Part shown: in pieces, positions 36,501-48,720 of the stretch | Layout: every line of letters begins with the position of its first letter | Position numbering within the stretch: position 1 is the first letter of the stretch | Program-made: the position numbers and the translations under genes | NCBI RefSeq assembly: GCF_047948215.1 | Contig: NC_134455.1 | Span: forward strand, 343,690,997 to 343,754,996 | Direction of reading: 5' to 3' | Length of the DNA stretch: 64,000 bases | Source of the DNA: Lycorma delicatula | Taxonomy: Eukaryota > Arthropoda > Insecta > Hemiptera > Fulgoridae | The notes under the pieces: generated by a model | Told to the model about the DNA's origin: nothing | Database searches by the model: none | What the model saw: only the letters and a program-made list of their open reading frames with translations

Positions 36501-38991
36501 TATACTGTATTAAGACTATATCTTCAAGGTCATAACATACTTGGACATAGTTGTTCCATTTGCAATTTGATAAATTTTTGAATCACCCAGTTCCATGTAC
36601 GTTATTCATGACTGATGGCTAGTTATCATGTTGTATTTTGTTTTCATTTTTTCCTTTCTTTCAATTCTTTGTTGTATTTAATTTAACTGTATTGTATTTC
36701 TGGTAAGTGTTCTATAATTTACAATATTGAATTTTTATAAAATTAAAGAATCTCTACATTCTGTGGTGGTCAAAAACTTTATTTGGATGCGCTATTTCAG
36801 CTTTTCATTGGAAACCTCCTGTTTGTTATAATTGAATGTATCTACTAGTTTTTCTTATTTGTCTGATGCTGTTGCCAATATTGGTGTTCAAGTAACAATG
36901 ACAAAGCAACTACAGAATTGAAATTCAATTTCACCATGATAGCGTACAAATAACACTACTTTTATTATTGACATGTGCTAATCAAAAGACCACTGTCCGC
37001 AAATCTGAACGGTTCAGAATATATATACAAGGAGTCAGATTGTAGCATTTTCAGAACGATTTATACATGATATGTGAAGCTGTAGTATACCAATACATTT
37101 TAAATTTATTTTATGACAGAATCATCCAGTAAAATATTGTACATGGAGCCTAAGCAGTATTTAATGAAGCCACTACAGTCTATTTATGTGCTCATGGATT
37201 ACATTGTCAACATTAGTTTTTCCATAAAGATTTTATGTATTTTGTTTTTAGCAATGAAAGCAATATAGTAGGATTTTTTCTGAAAATTTTTGTAATCTTT
37301 TGTATGATTTTTGTTGATCGTTAATATTAGATATTTAGTATGAACAGGATATATTATAAATTGAAACATTATCAAAAGAACATTTTTTGAAGCAATATTA
37401 TGCTGAAAATTTTATATTTTTTTAATTGTTTTCTGTACAGGAATTATTCTTAGTAATTTTCACAATGCATAAATCTTATTAACTATAATCTTGAAAAAGG
37501 GAGAATAGTGTAAACAAAAGAAAAAATTTTAATTATTACAAAAAAAACAATTCTTTTTGTTTTTTGTTTTTTTTTAATAAAAATGACTTATCAGCTTTCA
37601 CAGTTTCTCTGTTAGGCATCCTTTGGAGTTCAAAATAACCTCATAATAAGAAATTTAACAAGGGGAATTCTTAAAATAGAATTATAATGATAAAATATGA
37701 TAATTGAAGTAACATCGTCTACTAGACGAATTATAAAGAGGGAAATTTTAGTATATATACACCAAAATTTATATATGAAATGATCTAATACACTATTAGC
37801 ATTATACATTGAACATCAGGAAATGCATCTCTATAATGATTAGACATCTGCTAGCTTGGATGTTAAAATTAATAATGCTTAAATTACTAATAATGCTTAA
37901 AATAATATTTTTCAATAGATTATCAAAATAAGATGTATACTAGCAGTAGACATCACATATAGTAAAATTATTCATTAATAACTGATACAGATGAATGCTG
38001 GAGTAATTTTATTTATTTAAAAAAAGGTTCAATTACTGTCCAGAAAATTCTGCCTTCACTAAGTAATACAATTTCATGTTGTTTGGTTTTTTCATACGGG
38101 GTTCTAAGTAGTTTTGCATATTTATCCTTGGAATTGCTTGTGGGACAGTTCTGGATTGAAATTCACTGAAGTTGCAAGGGAAAAACATTTATTACTCAAC
38201 TTATATGATGTATTTTCACTGGAATTAAATTAAAAATTGTTCACTCTTTCTCACTCCCTCTGCATACACACAAACAAATATATAATGTACACATGATTTC
38301 ACCTTTCCTGTTGAACTGGTTTCACCAGAAAGGTGATGATGGTGGTTTTTTGACAGGCTAACGATATATTCTGAAGCAGAGAAACAGCTAAATTCGAATG
38401 TTAAATCTTACTTTCTTGTTTTATTTTTTCAAGCAATCTTCAGAATTACCAGTATTACACAATCTACCATAAAGTAAAATTCTGTTTGAAATTTTTATTT
38501 ATCCTGTAAATTGTACAGTTTCACCACTCTGAATTAACAGTATTTGTTGATAATACCTACTACTATTATGTTTTTTAAGAGAAGACCCTTCAATTGCATG
38601 AAACTGTAACAGGAAGAACATAAAATAATTTAAACTCAAATTTCATAGTGTTATTGTATATACAGTGCTATTTAACATACTTTTTGAGATAAATTATAAA
38701 ACATGAGATTCTAATTTCTGAATAAAATCTGTTGAATTGATTAATTTTAAAACAAAGTTCTGAAAGAAAAAAATAAATATTACATAAATGATAAACAAAA
38801 AATAATAAATGATAAATAAAATAGGCATACTTAATTTAAAATCCAATAGATTAAATTACATAGGATCATTAAACATTTTTTAAACTAGAGAAGTCATCCC
38901 AGCTCTATTACATTACATTTACAATATCAGTATATTTACAATATATATAACTATAAAACAATCTCAATAATTAATGTTTAAAATAATCATT
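33526..38991. other. Intergenic AT-rich DNA, nothing firmly recognised
   Basis: About 5.5 kb without a supported gene. Near 35405-35450 one plus frame reads EHCYNFGHD followed by a stop and VKEMF. This resembles a damaged CCHC zinc knuckle and might be the relic of a retroelement gag, but nothing else supports it. The rest shows only AT-rich simple sequence. Confidence 0.4.
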
Positions 38992-38997
38992 TTTATT
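38992..38997 (-). terminator. Polyadenylation signal AATAAA of FEM1 (candidate)
   Basis: The plus-strand tttatt reads AATAAA on the minus strand, about 105 nt after the FEM1 stop codon at 39102-39104. Another AATAAA overlaps the stop codon itself (39100-39105) but is too close to be likely. Confidence 0.4.
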
Positions 38998-39101
38998 TTT
39001 TTCTGTTGATGTTCATCGAATTAACAATTTAATTGAAGCTCATCAAAACTCAATTCTACAATATACATTTTCAAAATAATCAGAACATTTTTAGTAACAT
39101 T

Positions 39102-39326
39102 TTATTCCTCGTGGAAGCCAACAAATACTTGTAAAGTAGCAGGTATTTCACCGATGTATGGAATCTGATTTTTTACTATGGCAGTGGCAGCAAGACAACG
39201 TAAAGATATATAGTTAACAAGCGGAATAGTACTCACTGGATTCATAGCAATAAGCTGAGTAGGGCAGTCTCCAGCACGATTTGGCTGATCAAGATGAGCC
39301 CCATGATCTAGCAGCAGCCGAACAAG
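39102..39326 (-). CDS. FEM1: FEM1-family protein, last exon (C-terminal ankyrin repeat and conserved tail)
   Basis: FEM1 proteins are ankyrin-repeat substrate receptors of CUL2-RING ubiquitin ligases, which recognise C-terminal degrons and other substrates (established for the family). This exon runs on the minus strand from acceptor tttcag to TAA (39102-39104). It encodes 74 residues that start LVRLLLDHGAHLDQPNRAGD, an ankyrin helix pair. These are followed by the family's conserved C-terminal block: SLRCLAATAIVKNQIPYIGE, then IPATLQVFVGFHEE. The ending resembles the FEM1B-type tail (EFVGFH) more than that of FEM1A/C, judged from memory. It joins in phase 0 to exon 50164-50289 across a 10.8-kb intron. 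No frameshift or stop is present, so the gene looks functional. Confidence 0.92.
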   Translation of the reverse strand, partial: LVRLLLDHGAHLDQPNRAGDCPTQLIAMNPVSTIPLVNYISLRCLAATAIVKNQIPYIGEIPATLQVFVGFHEE

Positions 39327-42300
39327 CTGAAATGAACAAAATTAGAATTATCTAGTAAAGTACTTTTAATATTTATATGGTAATAAAGTATTTTTATAAA
39401 CCTTTAACCAAAAATTATAACATCTGAATCAGTGTTAGATAATATAAAAACCAAGAGCCAGTTAGGATAAGCAGAGAATATTGCTCTGGTACAATTTTTT
39501 AAGTTGAAGCAATGCTTTGTAGATGAAATTTAATTAACCATGTTAGAGATAACAGTTACTACCCAAATTATTCCTGCTACTTCATGTGAGCATAAAGAAA
39601 AACATATATTAGACTAATCTTTTATAAATAATGTGTGTGTGTTATTGTATTCTTTTGTTATTGTATTTGTTCATATTCCCCTCTGTACTATTTATGCCAA
39701 AAACAAAAATATAAAAACAGTTTACTATCAAGCGTACAGAATTCGATAATGCTTCTTACTTTTTGCTTATTGTTTCTCATAATAGTCTTTTGAGGATTTT
39801 CCTTATCATCAGTTAAACTTTTTCTTTTAAAAATTCACACATTAAAATTATAAACATATAAAAATATGTGTAGTCACATAAACATATAAACAAACATATA
39901 AAATGTTGTTACCACATAACAAACATTTTTTTAAATTTATTTAATTTTATAATTTTTAATGTGTGATTTTTTAAAAGAAAGTTTAACTGATGATGAGGGA
40001 AACCCTTGAAAGCAATATTACGAAAAAACAATAAGCGTAAGGTAAGAAGCATTATTGAATTCTGTACTCTTAGTGGTAAACTGTTTTTATACTTTTGTCT
40101 TTGGCGTATAATATATATATATATATATACACATAACTTCAACACATTTTCGTAGTAAAATCACTGAACTATTGATTGAAATTACTGATATCCGCAAGTG
40201 CCATCTATTTACATTGCATGTATAGACAGAAAATTCAAAACAAAATTTACTTAAAAAATATACTGGTAAGTCAGGCCTATACATAAGTCATTTTTTTTAA
40301 TGATAAATGAATTTTATAACATGTGCAAGAAAACAAAGTCAGTATGGGTGTCAACCCCAGGATGTTCTGAATGAAAGGGAGGGATATATTATTACTCCAT
40401 TATGGAAGTCAGAAATATCTAAGCAGAAAAGTTTTAGAAGAATACATATTTTTCCAGGAGGTTGTCTTAGTAAAAAATCAGGTTAATTTAAATTATAATG
40501 ACAAGAACTGGCAAGTAAAAATGTTACCTAGTATTTTTTTCACAAAGATGAATTAAGAATTTTTTTTAGACTATAAATTTTAAGAAGTTATATTAAATCG
40601 GTGTTCTGCTTGGATACAATTTACTATATAATTGTAAATTAATTTATAATTTACTATTTAATTGAAATTAAACTAAAAAACTAGGAAGAAAGATGTCATT
40701 CATTTTAAATGCATCTTGATGGTATTAAAAATAAGACAGCAAAGTTTCTCATTTTGAGTATTATGTACAAACATATGAACATAAATCAGATATCATGAAC
40801 AATTAGAGAAGTAGAGAGGATTGCTTAAAAACCTTGAGATTTGGTTGGTGAAAAAAATTAATTGAATACACAAGATAGTGAATGAGGACTTATTAAGAGT
40901 AGAGGAACCAAAGGACAATAAGAAAAAGAAAAAAATACACACAATGTGTAGTAGTGTCTACAGTAAAGATTCATGTTAGTTAAATGAAAGAAAAAAGGAG
41001 GAGGATGAAGGTTTGGAATTAGAATACTAAGAAAAATTAAAAGAGGAAAAGAAATAAAGATTGTTTTTCAGAACTTTGGAAAATTGAGGATGACTTAATA
41101 TTTTTACTAAACAGATTTACGGAAGAAAAAGAAAACTAATCAGTTTTATTTATTTATATTTTTTATGCACACAGGTTTTTGGTTTATCATTAGAATAATC
41201 TGTATATCAACAATTCTTTTACTTTGACAATGGCTCTTCCCTTCACAAGGCGTTCATCATGTCTCACCCTTTTTATTAAAACAGACAATATGAGTTCAAC
41301 AGAGAATTTATTTTTTCTTTTAGTAGGTGAACGGAAGATTATAAAAATTTTATTAAGCACATTCTTCTTACATCTTCACTGAAGACAAAATTAAATAAAT
41401 AATACATTATCAGTCAGAAACTGTACATCAGAAGTAAGAAATAGAATTTTTCATCTGAGGATTTTCTCTTCTCACACTCCATTTTACTATTTTACTTATC
41501 AAATCAAACTTTACCATGAGACGCAGTAAAAAAAGTTACTTGTCTTATAATCAAAGATACTTCATAGTAAATTATTAAAAATGTTCTAATTATATTGGAC
41601 AGTGGAACTACTGGAAAAATAGATAATTGTTAAAATAAATTGTGCTTTTCAAATTTAAGATGCACTTTTTTTTTAACTTTAGTTTAAACATTTGAGAATG
41701 TCTAAAAATTGATGTAATTTTTTTTTAAGAGTCCTAAGGTCTCTTTACCTTTTTACATACTGAAGTTCTATGCCTTTTATGTGAAGAATGCCTTTCAATT
41801 GAAGTTCTATTCATTTAATATTATTGTTACTGATATAATTATTTATATATCCCATGTAGAATTCCTAGTATCCCACTTGTGTCATCCTGGGTGGTGGAAC
41901 AGGATGCTCACTAGATGTGGTAGCAGACAATTGGACCATAACTAACAGCTGTTAACTTTTATTTCAGGTTAGTTAATTGAAAAAAGTACAAGGAGAAAGC
42001 CTTGATCACAAACATCTAGTTCCCTGAGTTGTAGGACTAACACCCACTTTTGGAAAAGGTCATCATGAAATCAAATCTTTCATGGGGCAGAAAGACCCAC
42101 GAATACTCTATATAAGGTATAAGTCTTAATTCTCCTTATTGTTTTTTTTTTTTTTTTTTTAACAATGGCATTATCTATTATGAATTCTTACCACACGGTT
42201 ATACGGTCAACATATTATTTAGCAATTTTATGAAGTTTACATGAGGCAATCAAAGAAAATGGCCACAAATCTGGGCTAACAATTTTTGGACCTATGGCTT

Positions 42301-42722
42301 TTTTTTATTGACTAAAAGAATATTAAAAAGATGATTGACAATGACAGATGAAATTAAAAAAAACTTAAGGATATACCAAAAAATGCTTTTCACAAAACAA
42401 ATACTGGCATAAATCTTTTGGATCTCTGGAGGACTATTAGAAGGGAGTAAAAATCAATATATAAGAATAAGTAAATACTTTTTGATAAAAATTAAAATTC
42501 TCACTATTTTTTATCACACCTTGATTATAGTAGTACTACAACATTGATCAACAATGATTTTTGTGAAATGAGAGTGAGTAACTGATTCTTACTCTACTTT
42601 TTTTCTTGCTGATTTCAAATATGAAATCAGAATTCTTCTATCACGCTTAGTTGTTTTGTAACTACCATTCTTATTTTTAGATATTATCAGTCATGAACTT
42701 CATAAGCACAACGTATTTTATT
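39327..42722. other. FEM1 last intron, first part; only simple repeats
   Basis: AT-rich intron with a TA repeat at 40110-40128 and a run of about 20 T at 42142-42161. No other gene or element was recognised until the mariner at 42723. Confidence 0.5.
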
Positions 42723-43988
42723 AAGGGTTGTTCAATAAGTCCTTAGAAAATCCAAGCGATAGTGCTCATAGTATCGAAAATGGTTTGCTTTTACTAAGCA
42801 TCATTTGTCGCTAGATTCCAGTTTCAGCTGTATCCATCAAGTGGTTTTATTGTCATAGTCAATTGAAGTAACAAGCTATTGTTTATTTAGAAAAATGGAA
42901 AAAAGTAAGTTTCGAATGGCAATTACACACTTATATTTAAAAGGCTTAACACTGAAAGAGATCAAAGATGAGTTGGATGAAGTACATGGCACATCTGCTC
43001 CTGTGTTTGCAACTGTTTACAATTGGGCAAATGAGTTTAAATGTGGCCGTACATCCACAAAAAATGAACATAGTTCAAGACGTCCAGTGAAAGTGACCAT
43101 CCCCAAAATGATTGACAAAATTCACGATATGGTTTTGAGTGATTGACAAATCAAAGTGAACGAAATAGTTGAGGCCACAACATATTGCAAAGTACAGTGT
43201 TTTCAATTTTGCACGAAAAATTGGATGTGAAAAAAATTTCGCCAAGATGGGTGCCGTGTTTGCTCTCAGTGGCGAATAAACGCAATCGTGTAGTCGATTC
43301 TGAGGCTGTTTTGACGCTTTTCTGTCGCAATCCTGATGAGTTTCTGCATCGATACATAACTTTGGACGAAACATTGATACACTACTACACTCCAGAGACA
43401 AAGAAACAATCAAAACAGTGGGTTTTTGAAGGTGAACAGGCTTCGAAGAAGGTGAAGACTGTTAAATTGGTCTGCAAGGTGATGACCACGGTTTTTTGGA
43501 ATGCACGCGGTATCATCTACACTGATTACATGGAAAAAGGACAAACAATAACTGGAGAGTATTATGCGTTATTATTACACTGGTTCAGCAAAAAAAATTA
43601 AGAAAAAACATAATTTGAAAAAGAAAAGGATTATCTTCCATCAAGACAATGCACGGGTGCACACCTGCAAAATTTTGATGGCCAAAATTATGGAATTAAA
43701 GTTCAAATTATTACAACATCCACCATATTTGGCCCCAGTGATTTTTTTTCACTTCCAAACTTGAAAAAATGGCTCGGCAGGCAACGATTCACGTCGAATG
43801 AGGAGGTCATCACCCAAACAGATGCTATTTTGAGGACCTTCTGAAATCCTACTTTTTGGACGGCTTAAAAAAGTTGGAGAAACGCTTGGAAAAGTGTATA
43901 GAGTTAAAAGGAGATTATGTTGAAATAAAAATCTACACACAATAATTTGTTTTTCTATCTTTTTCTAAGGACTTATTGAACGACCCTT
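42723..43988 (+). mobile_element. mariner element with well-preserved 28-bp inverted repeats
   Basis: The left end aagggttgttcaataagtcc (42723-42750 in full) matches the complement of the right end (43961-43988) at 27 of 28 positions; only a T/C at position 7 differs. The total length of 1266 bp is typical of a complete mariner. The transposase reads on the plus strand, antisense to the FEM1 gene whose intron it occupies. The good ends suggest a fairly recent insertion. Confidence 0.93.
42895..43935 (+). pseudogene. mariner transposase pseudogene, nearly full length
   Basis: The start ATG at 42895 gives MEKSKFRMAITHLYLKGLTL, a typical N-terminal helix-turn-helix, open to a TGA at 43144. A frameshift near 43185 leads into a long frame (to 43601) with HEKLDVKKISPRWVPCLL and FLHRYITLDETLIHYYTPET (first catalytic Asp), then QWVFEGEQASKKVKTVKLVC. 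Another frameshift near 43590 leads to IIFHQDNARVHTCKILMAKI (second Asp). The third-Asp segment reads PPYLAPVIFFHF, where the expected PDLAPSD aspartates are lost by a small deletion. The C-terminal part (KKVGETLGKVYRVKRRLC in a shifted frame) runs to about 43925. The protein would be about 345 residues if undamaged. It is not functional. Confidence 0.88.
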
Positions 43989-44128
43989 GTATTTATAAAC
44001 TAAATAGTTTTTGTTTAGTTATTACAGTCCCTTAATTGTTGTCACATAAATTTTTTAGACATTAGTCATCATGCTTATTATTTACACACTAATTAAAATG
44101 AAAAAGAATGTGACTAATTCTTCCCATT

Positions 44129-44683
44129 GGGTCATTCCATGTCAAGTGGCCTAACTTTGGATAAGGTCCCCACTCGACCCTCTCCAATTTTAATGAATTT
44201 TTTACAGGATGTACATATGGGTCTTACATGAAGCTTTGCCAAATTACAGCTCTATAAGTAGTGTGGTTGTGCTGCTAGCCATATTTTTGTGAATGCAACT
44301 TTTTTGACATCTTGACTTAAATGAATAAATTGTCAAGTTTGCTTTCAGTGCTCATGATCTAAGGGACCTATCATGCTGAAATTAGTGATCCTGTTCAATT
44401 TTTGGGGTTTAATAGCTTAGTTACAAAACAAAAGCTCAATTTATGGAAGATTTATCACAATGTGCTATCAAAGTAGCTCGTAAATCTTGTCATACCAGAT
44501 TTGGACAAAATTTTTATCAGCTGTATCTACTGAAAGAATAACTTTCTGAAGCTGATTCTTTAGATATTTTCAGCATGTCATAAAGCTATGCAATTGGCAT
44601 CTTGATTGCTCAAATAATATCTGAATTATCTAAGTTCAAGTCTACTAAAAAATTTTATTAGTCCATTTTGGCTCATTTTCAAG
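44129..44683 (+). repeat. Left terminal inverted repeat of the 44-46 kb element
   Basis: About 555 bp. The outermost 26 bases are identical to the complement of the right arm. Arm divergence is modest, roughly one change per ten bases by eye, mostly substitutions and a few short indels. Confidence 0.85.
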
Positions 44684-45860
44684 AGACCATTGTTTCAGGT
44701 GGAAATATTCAGCACTTTTACATATCATATATTGAAAGCAAAGGTAGTTGGAAGTTAAAATTGAATTGTAGTTTCACGGATATCGAAGGTAATGTTTCAG
44801 TGCCACGTAGCATTAATTTTGCAGATAGTTCTGCATGTCACCTGAAAACATATACACCTCAAGGCTTCAAACAAATCAAAGAATTTTCAGTAGAACAACG
44901 AGAATTACTTAACCAAAGAAGTGAAGTTTGTCTTGCTGAAAATGCCCAAATATGCTTTCATCACAAAGCAGTACTTTTAGATAAGTATGAATTTCTACAG
45001 AAATCCTGTTGTAATCCTTTTGGTGTAAAAAACCATTCTGCGAAAAGGGCTTATGGGTTGTTAATATGAAAACAGCAGATCAATTGAAAGCTGTGATAAA
45101 GAGCAATGTCAAACCTTGTCATTAGCTTTGTCCAATATATTGAAAACAATTTGCAGTAACGAAAGCAGTACAGCCTCAGTCAACTTATCCCAGTCAGAAG
45201 ATGAACCAGAATTAGCATATCCAGCAAAATCACTCAATACAAGTCTAACTGCTATTGGTGTTTTAGAAAGGATGGTAAAAGCAGATAGAAACTAAAAAAT
45301 AGAAAATGTACTGGCACTGCCAAAAAACGAATGTGGCAAGAAGTTTCCAGATGCTGTAAAAGAAAGAGTAGTAATGTTTTTCAAAATGAAGAATTTAACT
45401 GAAAAAAAGAAGAAATTGAAGCACTAAAAACTGAGCAAGAAGAAAACTACAAAAATGGCTGCACAGTATCAGGAACAAGAGAGAATCATTACTTTGTGCC
45501 ACTAATGAAAGGCAAGTTTGCATTAGAAGAGTATCCAATGATATAAATTGCTTTGTGGTAAATGTTGACCATAGTCAAAGAACAGCTGTTTCTTATGTAA
45601 ATATTGCAGCCTTACAACCAGGCTGCAATATTCCAGGCTTGCAACATTGCCTGTATTTATGATGGAAAATGGTTGATTGGTAATTTCTCTGAAGTTTCAA
45701 ATGAAGAAATGATGTCTTGTCAGTTTCATGCATCCCAATGGACCTGCACGTTCATTCTACTGACCAGCCAGGTAGGACATTTTTTTGATTCTGGACCAAA
45801 ACATTATTTCTGTCATTCCAGCTCTATCAGTGCCAAGAAGGGTCGATAATATAGGTTGCC
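44668..45860 (+). pseudogene. Transposon-encoded ORF, N- and C-terminal parts joined by a large deletion
   Basis: The open frame 44668-45069 encodes SVPRSINFADSSACHLKTYT, GFKQIKEFSVEQRELLNQRS, AQICFHHKAVLLDKYEFLQK and SCCNPFGVKNHSAKR. I recognise this as the start of a large repetitive-element protein found in many animal genomes. After more decayed pieces (TADQLKAVIKSNVK, LSLSQSEDEPELAYPAKS in shifted frames) the sequence jumps near 45480 to what is normally the C-terminal part of the same protein: ENHYFVPLMKGKFALEEYPM, CIYDGKWLIGNFSEVSNEEM, and a QFHASQWTC-type segment ending ISAKKGR at 45849. The central part, several hundred codons in full-length relatives as I recall them, is absent. Several stops occur. 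Confidence 0.6.
45600..45632. repeat. Perfect 12-bp hairpin inside the 44-46 kb element
   Basis: aatattgcagcc (45600-45611) is exactly complementary to ggctgcaatatt (45621-45632), with a 9-nt loop. It lies downstream of the inferred internal deletion, at the start of the C-terminal ORF remnant. Confidence 0.85.
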
Positions 45861-46272
45861 AGAAGCAACTGTAATTGCTATCATCAATACATTCCAGCAC
45901 CTGAATCAATGGGAAATTAAACATTATGGCTTGGAACCATAAAGAGGCTTGGTAACCTGTTAGATACCCACATTCAGACTTGGGAACCTATGGTAAAGAG
46001 ACCCACTCGTAGCTGGACTAGCCTGACTATCGAGCATGGCCGTTGGTGATGGGGATACTAGTCTTTAAGAATGGTAGTGGCAAAGGCACTATAGAGCAAC
46101 ACAAAATTGTGCAAATGTGTATGTTTTTAAGATGATGAAAACATAAGTTTATTTGCTCCTAAATGCAGTGTCTCAAAATTAAAAACAACTTTTCCTGATC
46201 AAACAAAGTAAGCTCTTTTCAATGGTGCCAAGAAAAATCAAATTTGAGTGATTCCTTTTGAGATATAGCTTT

Positions 46273-46798
46273 TTGAAAATGAGCCAAAATTGACTAATAA
46301 AATTTTTGAGTAGACTTGAATTTAGATAATTCAGATATTATTTGAGCAATCAAGATGCCACTTGCATAGCTTTATGACATGCTGAAAATATCTAAAGAAT
46401 CAGCTTCAGAAAGTTATTCTTTCAGTAGATACAGATGATCATATTTAGTCCAAATTTGGTATGACAAGATTTATGAGCCACTTTGATAGCACATTGTGAT
46501 AAATCTTCCATAAATTGATTTTGTTCTGCAACTAAGCTATTAAACCCAAAAGTTGAACAGGATCACTAATTTCAGCATGACAGGTCCCTTAGTTCATGAG
46601 CAATGAAAACAAATTTGAAAGTCACAATATCAAAAAGTAACATTCACAAAAATATGGCTAGCGGCCCAACCATACTACTTATACAGCTGTAATTTGGCAA
46701 GGCTTCATGTAAGACCCATATGAACATCCTGCAAAAATTACATCAAAATTGGAGAGGTTCAAGTGGGGACCCTTAGGCCACTTGACATGGAATGACCC
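46273..46798 (-). repeat. Right terminal inverted repeat of the 44-46 kb element
   Basis: About 526 bp, the inverted partner of 44129-44683. It ends with the complement of the gggtcattcc terminus at 46789-46798. Confidence 0.85.
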
Positions 46799-46992
46799 TA
46801 TTTTCATCTTACTATAAACGTATCACTCACTCATTAGTTATTTCTGTCATTATATTTACTAATAAACTGTCGTGCAGACTAGAGAAATAATTTTATTCTC
46901 ATTTATGTGTATAACATTCAGTTTTCTGGCTGGCTATCGTATTTGCGATTATATGTTGTTCAGTAAAGTGAATGTATGTTTATTAAATCAGT

Positions 46993-48720
46993 GTGTTTAT
47001 GAAGTGTTTCTTTTTAAACAACATTAGTTATTGTAATATATTAACAATGCCTCGCAGTTGCATTAATCATCCAAACAATTTCTGCTACATCTGTGGTGAG
47101 GTAATGAAGTCTCAGATAAGAAATATAACTCCACTAATAAAAAAAGCATATGAACTACACCCTGGATGTAAATTAGCTGATCAGGACAAATCTTGGGCTC
47201 CTCATATTTGCTGTGCTTCTTCTGTAACATTGTTGACTGGTTGGCTAAATGGATCTTGTCATATGTCATTTGCAATTACAATAGTTTGGAGAGAACCGAA
47301 GGATCACACCACGGGCTGTTATTTTTGCGTAATAAAGATATCTGTGATAACAGTTAAAACTAGACATACTGTTAAATACCCTGATATTCCCTCTGCCATG
47401 CAAAACAGCTACATGGCAAAGAGATTCCAATTCCAGTACATGGAACTTAGATGAAGATGAAAATGTTAAATCTCATGCTGACTTAAGTGATGAAGAAAGA
47501 GATACAAAATTTTTAGAAAATAGATGTAGTAAACTCCATTTAATTATTCAGTCAGAATTAAATGATCTGGTTTGTGATCTAAATTTATCAAAGAATCAAG
47601 CAGAAATACAGGTATGAAGACTGAAAGGATGGCATCTTTTATGGCCAAACACTAAAATAAGTGCTTTCCATGACAGACAGTCAGAAATTGAACATTTCTT
47701 CTCTCAGTACGAAAACTTAGTATACTGTAATAATGTGGACTCTTTACTGGAAGCTTTGGGACATATGCACCATCCTGATGAATGGTGACTTTTTATCGAC
47801 TTGTCAAAGCTTAGTTTGAAAGTTGTTCTACTTCACTTTGGAAATAAATACCCATCAATACCATTAGCATACATTTTTCACATGAAGGAGTCTTATGAAA
47901 ATATGGATCTTGTATTGAGCCGGATTCAGTATGAGAAATATTTATGGCATATTTGCGGACATCTGAAAGTAATAGCGCTTTTACTTGGACTGCAACTTAG
48001 ATACACTAAGTTCTGTTGCTTTTTTGTGCAAGTAGATCAGCAGGAATAGGAAAAACCATTATATAAAAGAATAGTGCCCAAAGAAGTAGTGAGTGTAGGA
48101 GAGAAGAATGTTGTTAGTCAGGTGTTAGTAAAACCAGAAAAAATTTATCTTCTGCCACTAAATATTAAGCTAAGTTTATTCAAAAATTTTGTTAAAGCAA
48201 TGGATCATAATGGTGCAGGGTTTCAGGTTCTAATAAAAACAAATTCCTTAAAATAAGCAATGCTAAAATAAAGGACCGTATATTTGTTATACCTTCTTAT
48301 AACTAATAAGAAAACTAATGAGTGATCCAGTGTTTAAAGAATGTTTGAATGACTTGAGGTTGCTGCATGGAAATAATTTCAAAATGTGGTGAACCACTTC
48401 CTTGGAAACCATACGGCCAATAACTACAGAGGACTTGTGAGTGAACTCCTTCAAAACTACAAAGAACTTAGGTGTACCATGTCACTCAAAATCCATTTCT
48501 TACATTCACATTTGTATTTTTTCCCTAACAATCTCGATGGTATCAGAGATGAGCATGAAGAACGCTTTCACCAGGAGATATCTACAATGGAAACATGATA
48601 CCAGGGAAAATGGAACCCAACAATGGGTTCATTGCTGACTACTCTTGGAATCTAAAGAGGGATCATCTACAAACAGCAAATTACAGCAGAAAATCTAAAA
48701 GAAATAGATTTTAGGTGAGT
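46993..48720 (+). pseudogene. Decayed ORF of a widespread repetitive-element family
   Basis: The likely start ATG at 47047 gives MPRSCINHPNNFCYICGEVM, then FTPLIKKAYELHPGCK-like sequence (here ITPLIKKAYELHPGCKLADQ), DKSWAPHICCASSVTLLTGW and VWREPKDHTTGCYFC. The repeated Cys/His spacing suggests zinc binding (C-x2-C pairs). Later pieces in shifting frames are SELNDLVCDLNLSKNQAE near 47553, LLEALGHMHHPDEW near 47745, LSLKVVLLHFGNKYPSIPLA at 47810, MKESYENMDLVLSRIQYEKY at 47883, LKVIALLLGLQLRYTKFCCF at 47964, then NIKLSLFKNFVKAMDHNGAG at 48164, VNHFLGNHTANNYRGLVSEL at 48389 and DEHEERFHQEISTME at 48548. Gene order matches a repetitive ORF I remember from many insect and fish genomes, of unknown biochemical role. 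At least six stops or frameshifts disable it. Confidence 0.7.

Larger units (their letters stand above)
44129..46798 (+). mobile_element. DNA transposon with about 0.53-kb terminal inverted repeats, internally deleted
   Basis: The left arm, 44129 to about 44683, begins gggtcattccatgtcaagtg. It is matched by the complement of the right arm, about 46273 to 46798, with small indels and scattered substitutions over its whole length (landmarks: tagccatatttttgtgaatg, gatttatcacaatgtgctat, tctttagatattttcagcat). Total length is 2670 bp. Between the arms lie fragments of one repetitive-element ORF. No convincing target duplication was found (ttcccatt and tattttca flank it). The TIR-bounded ORF family is widespread in animals as I remember it, but I cannot name its superfamily with confidence. 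Confidence 0.85.

Noticed and set aside
42142..42161. Run of about 20 T as a possible retroposon tail
   Set aside because: No recognisable element body or target duplication on either side.
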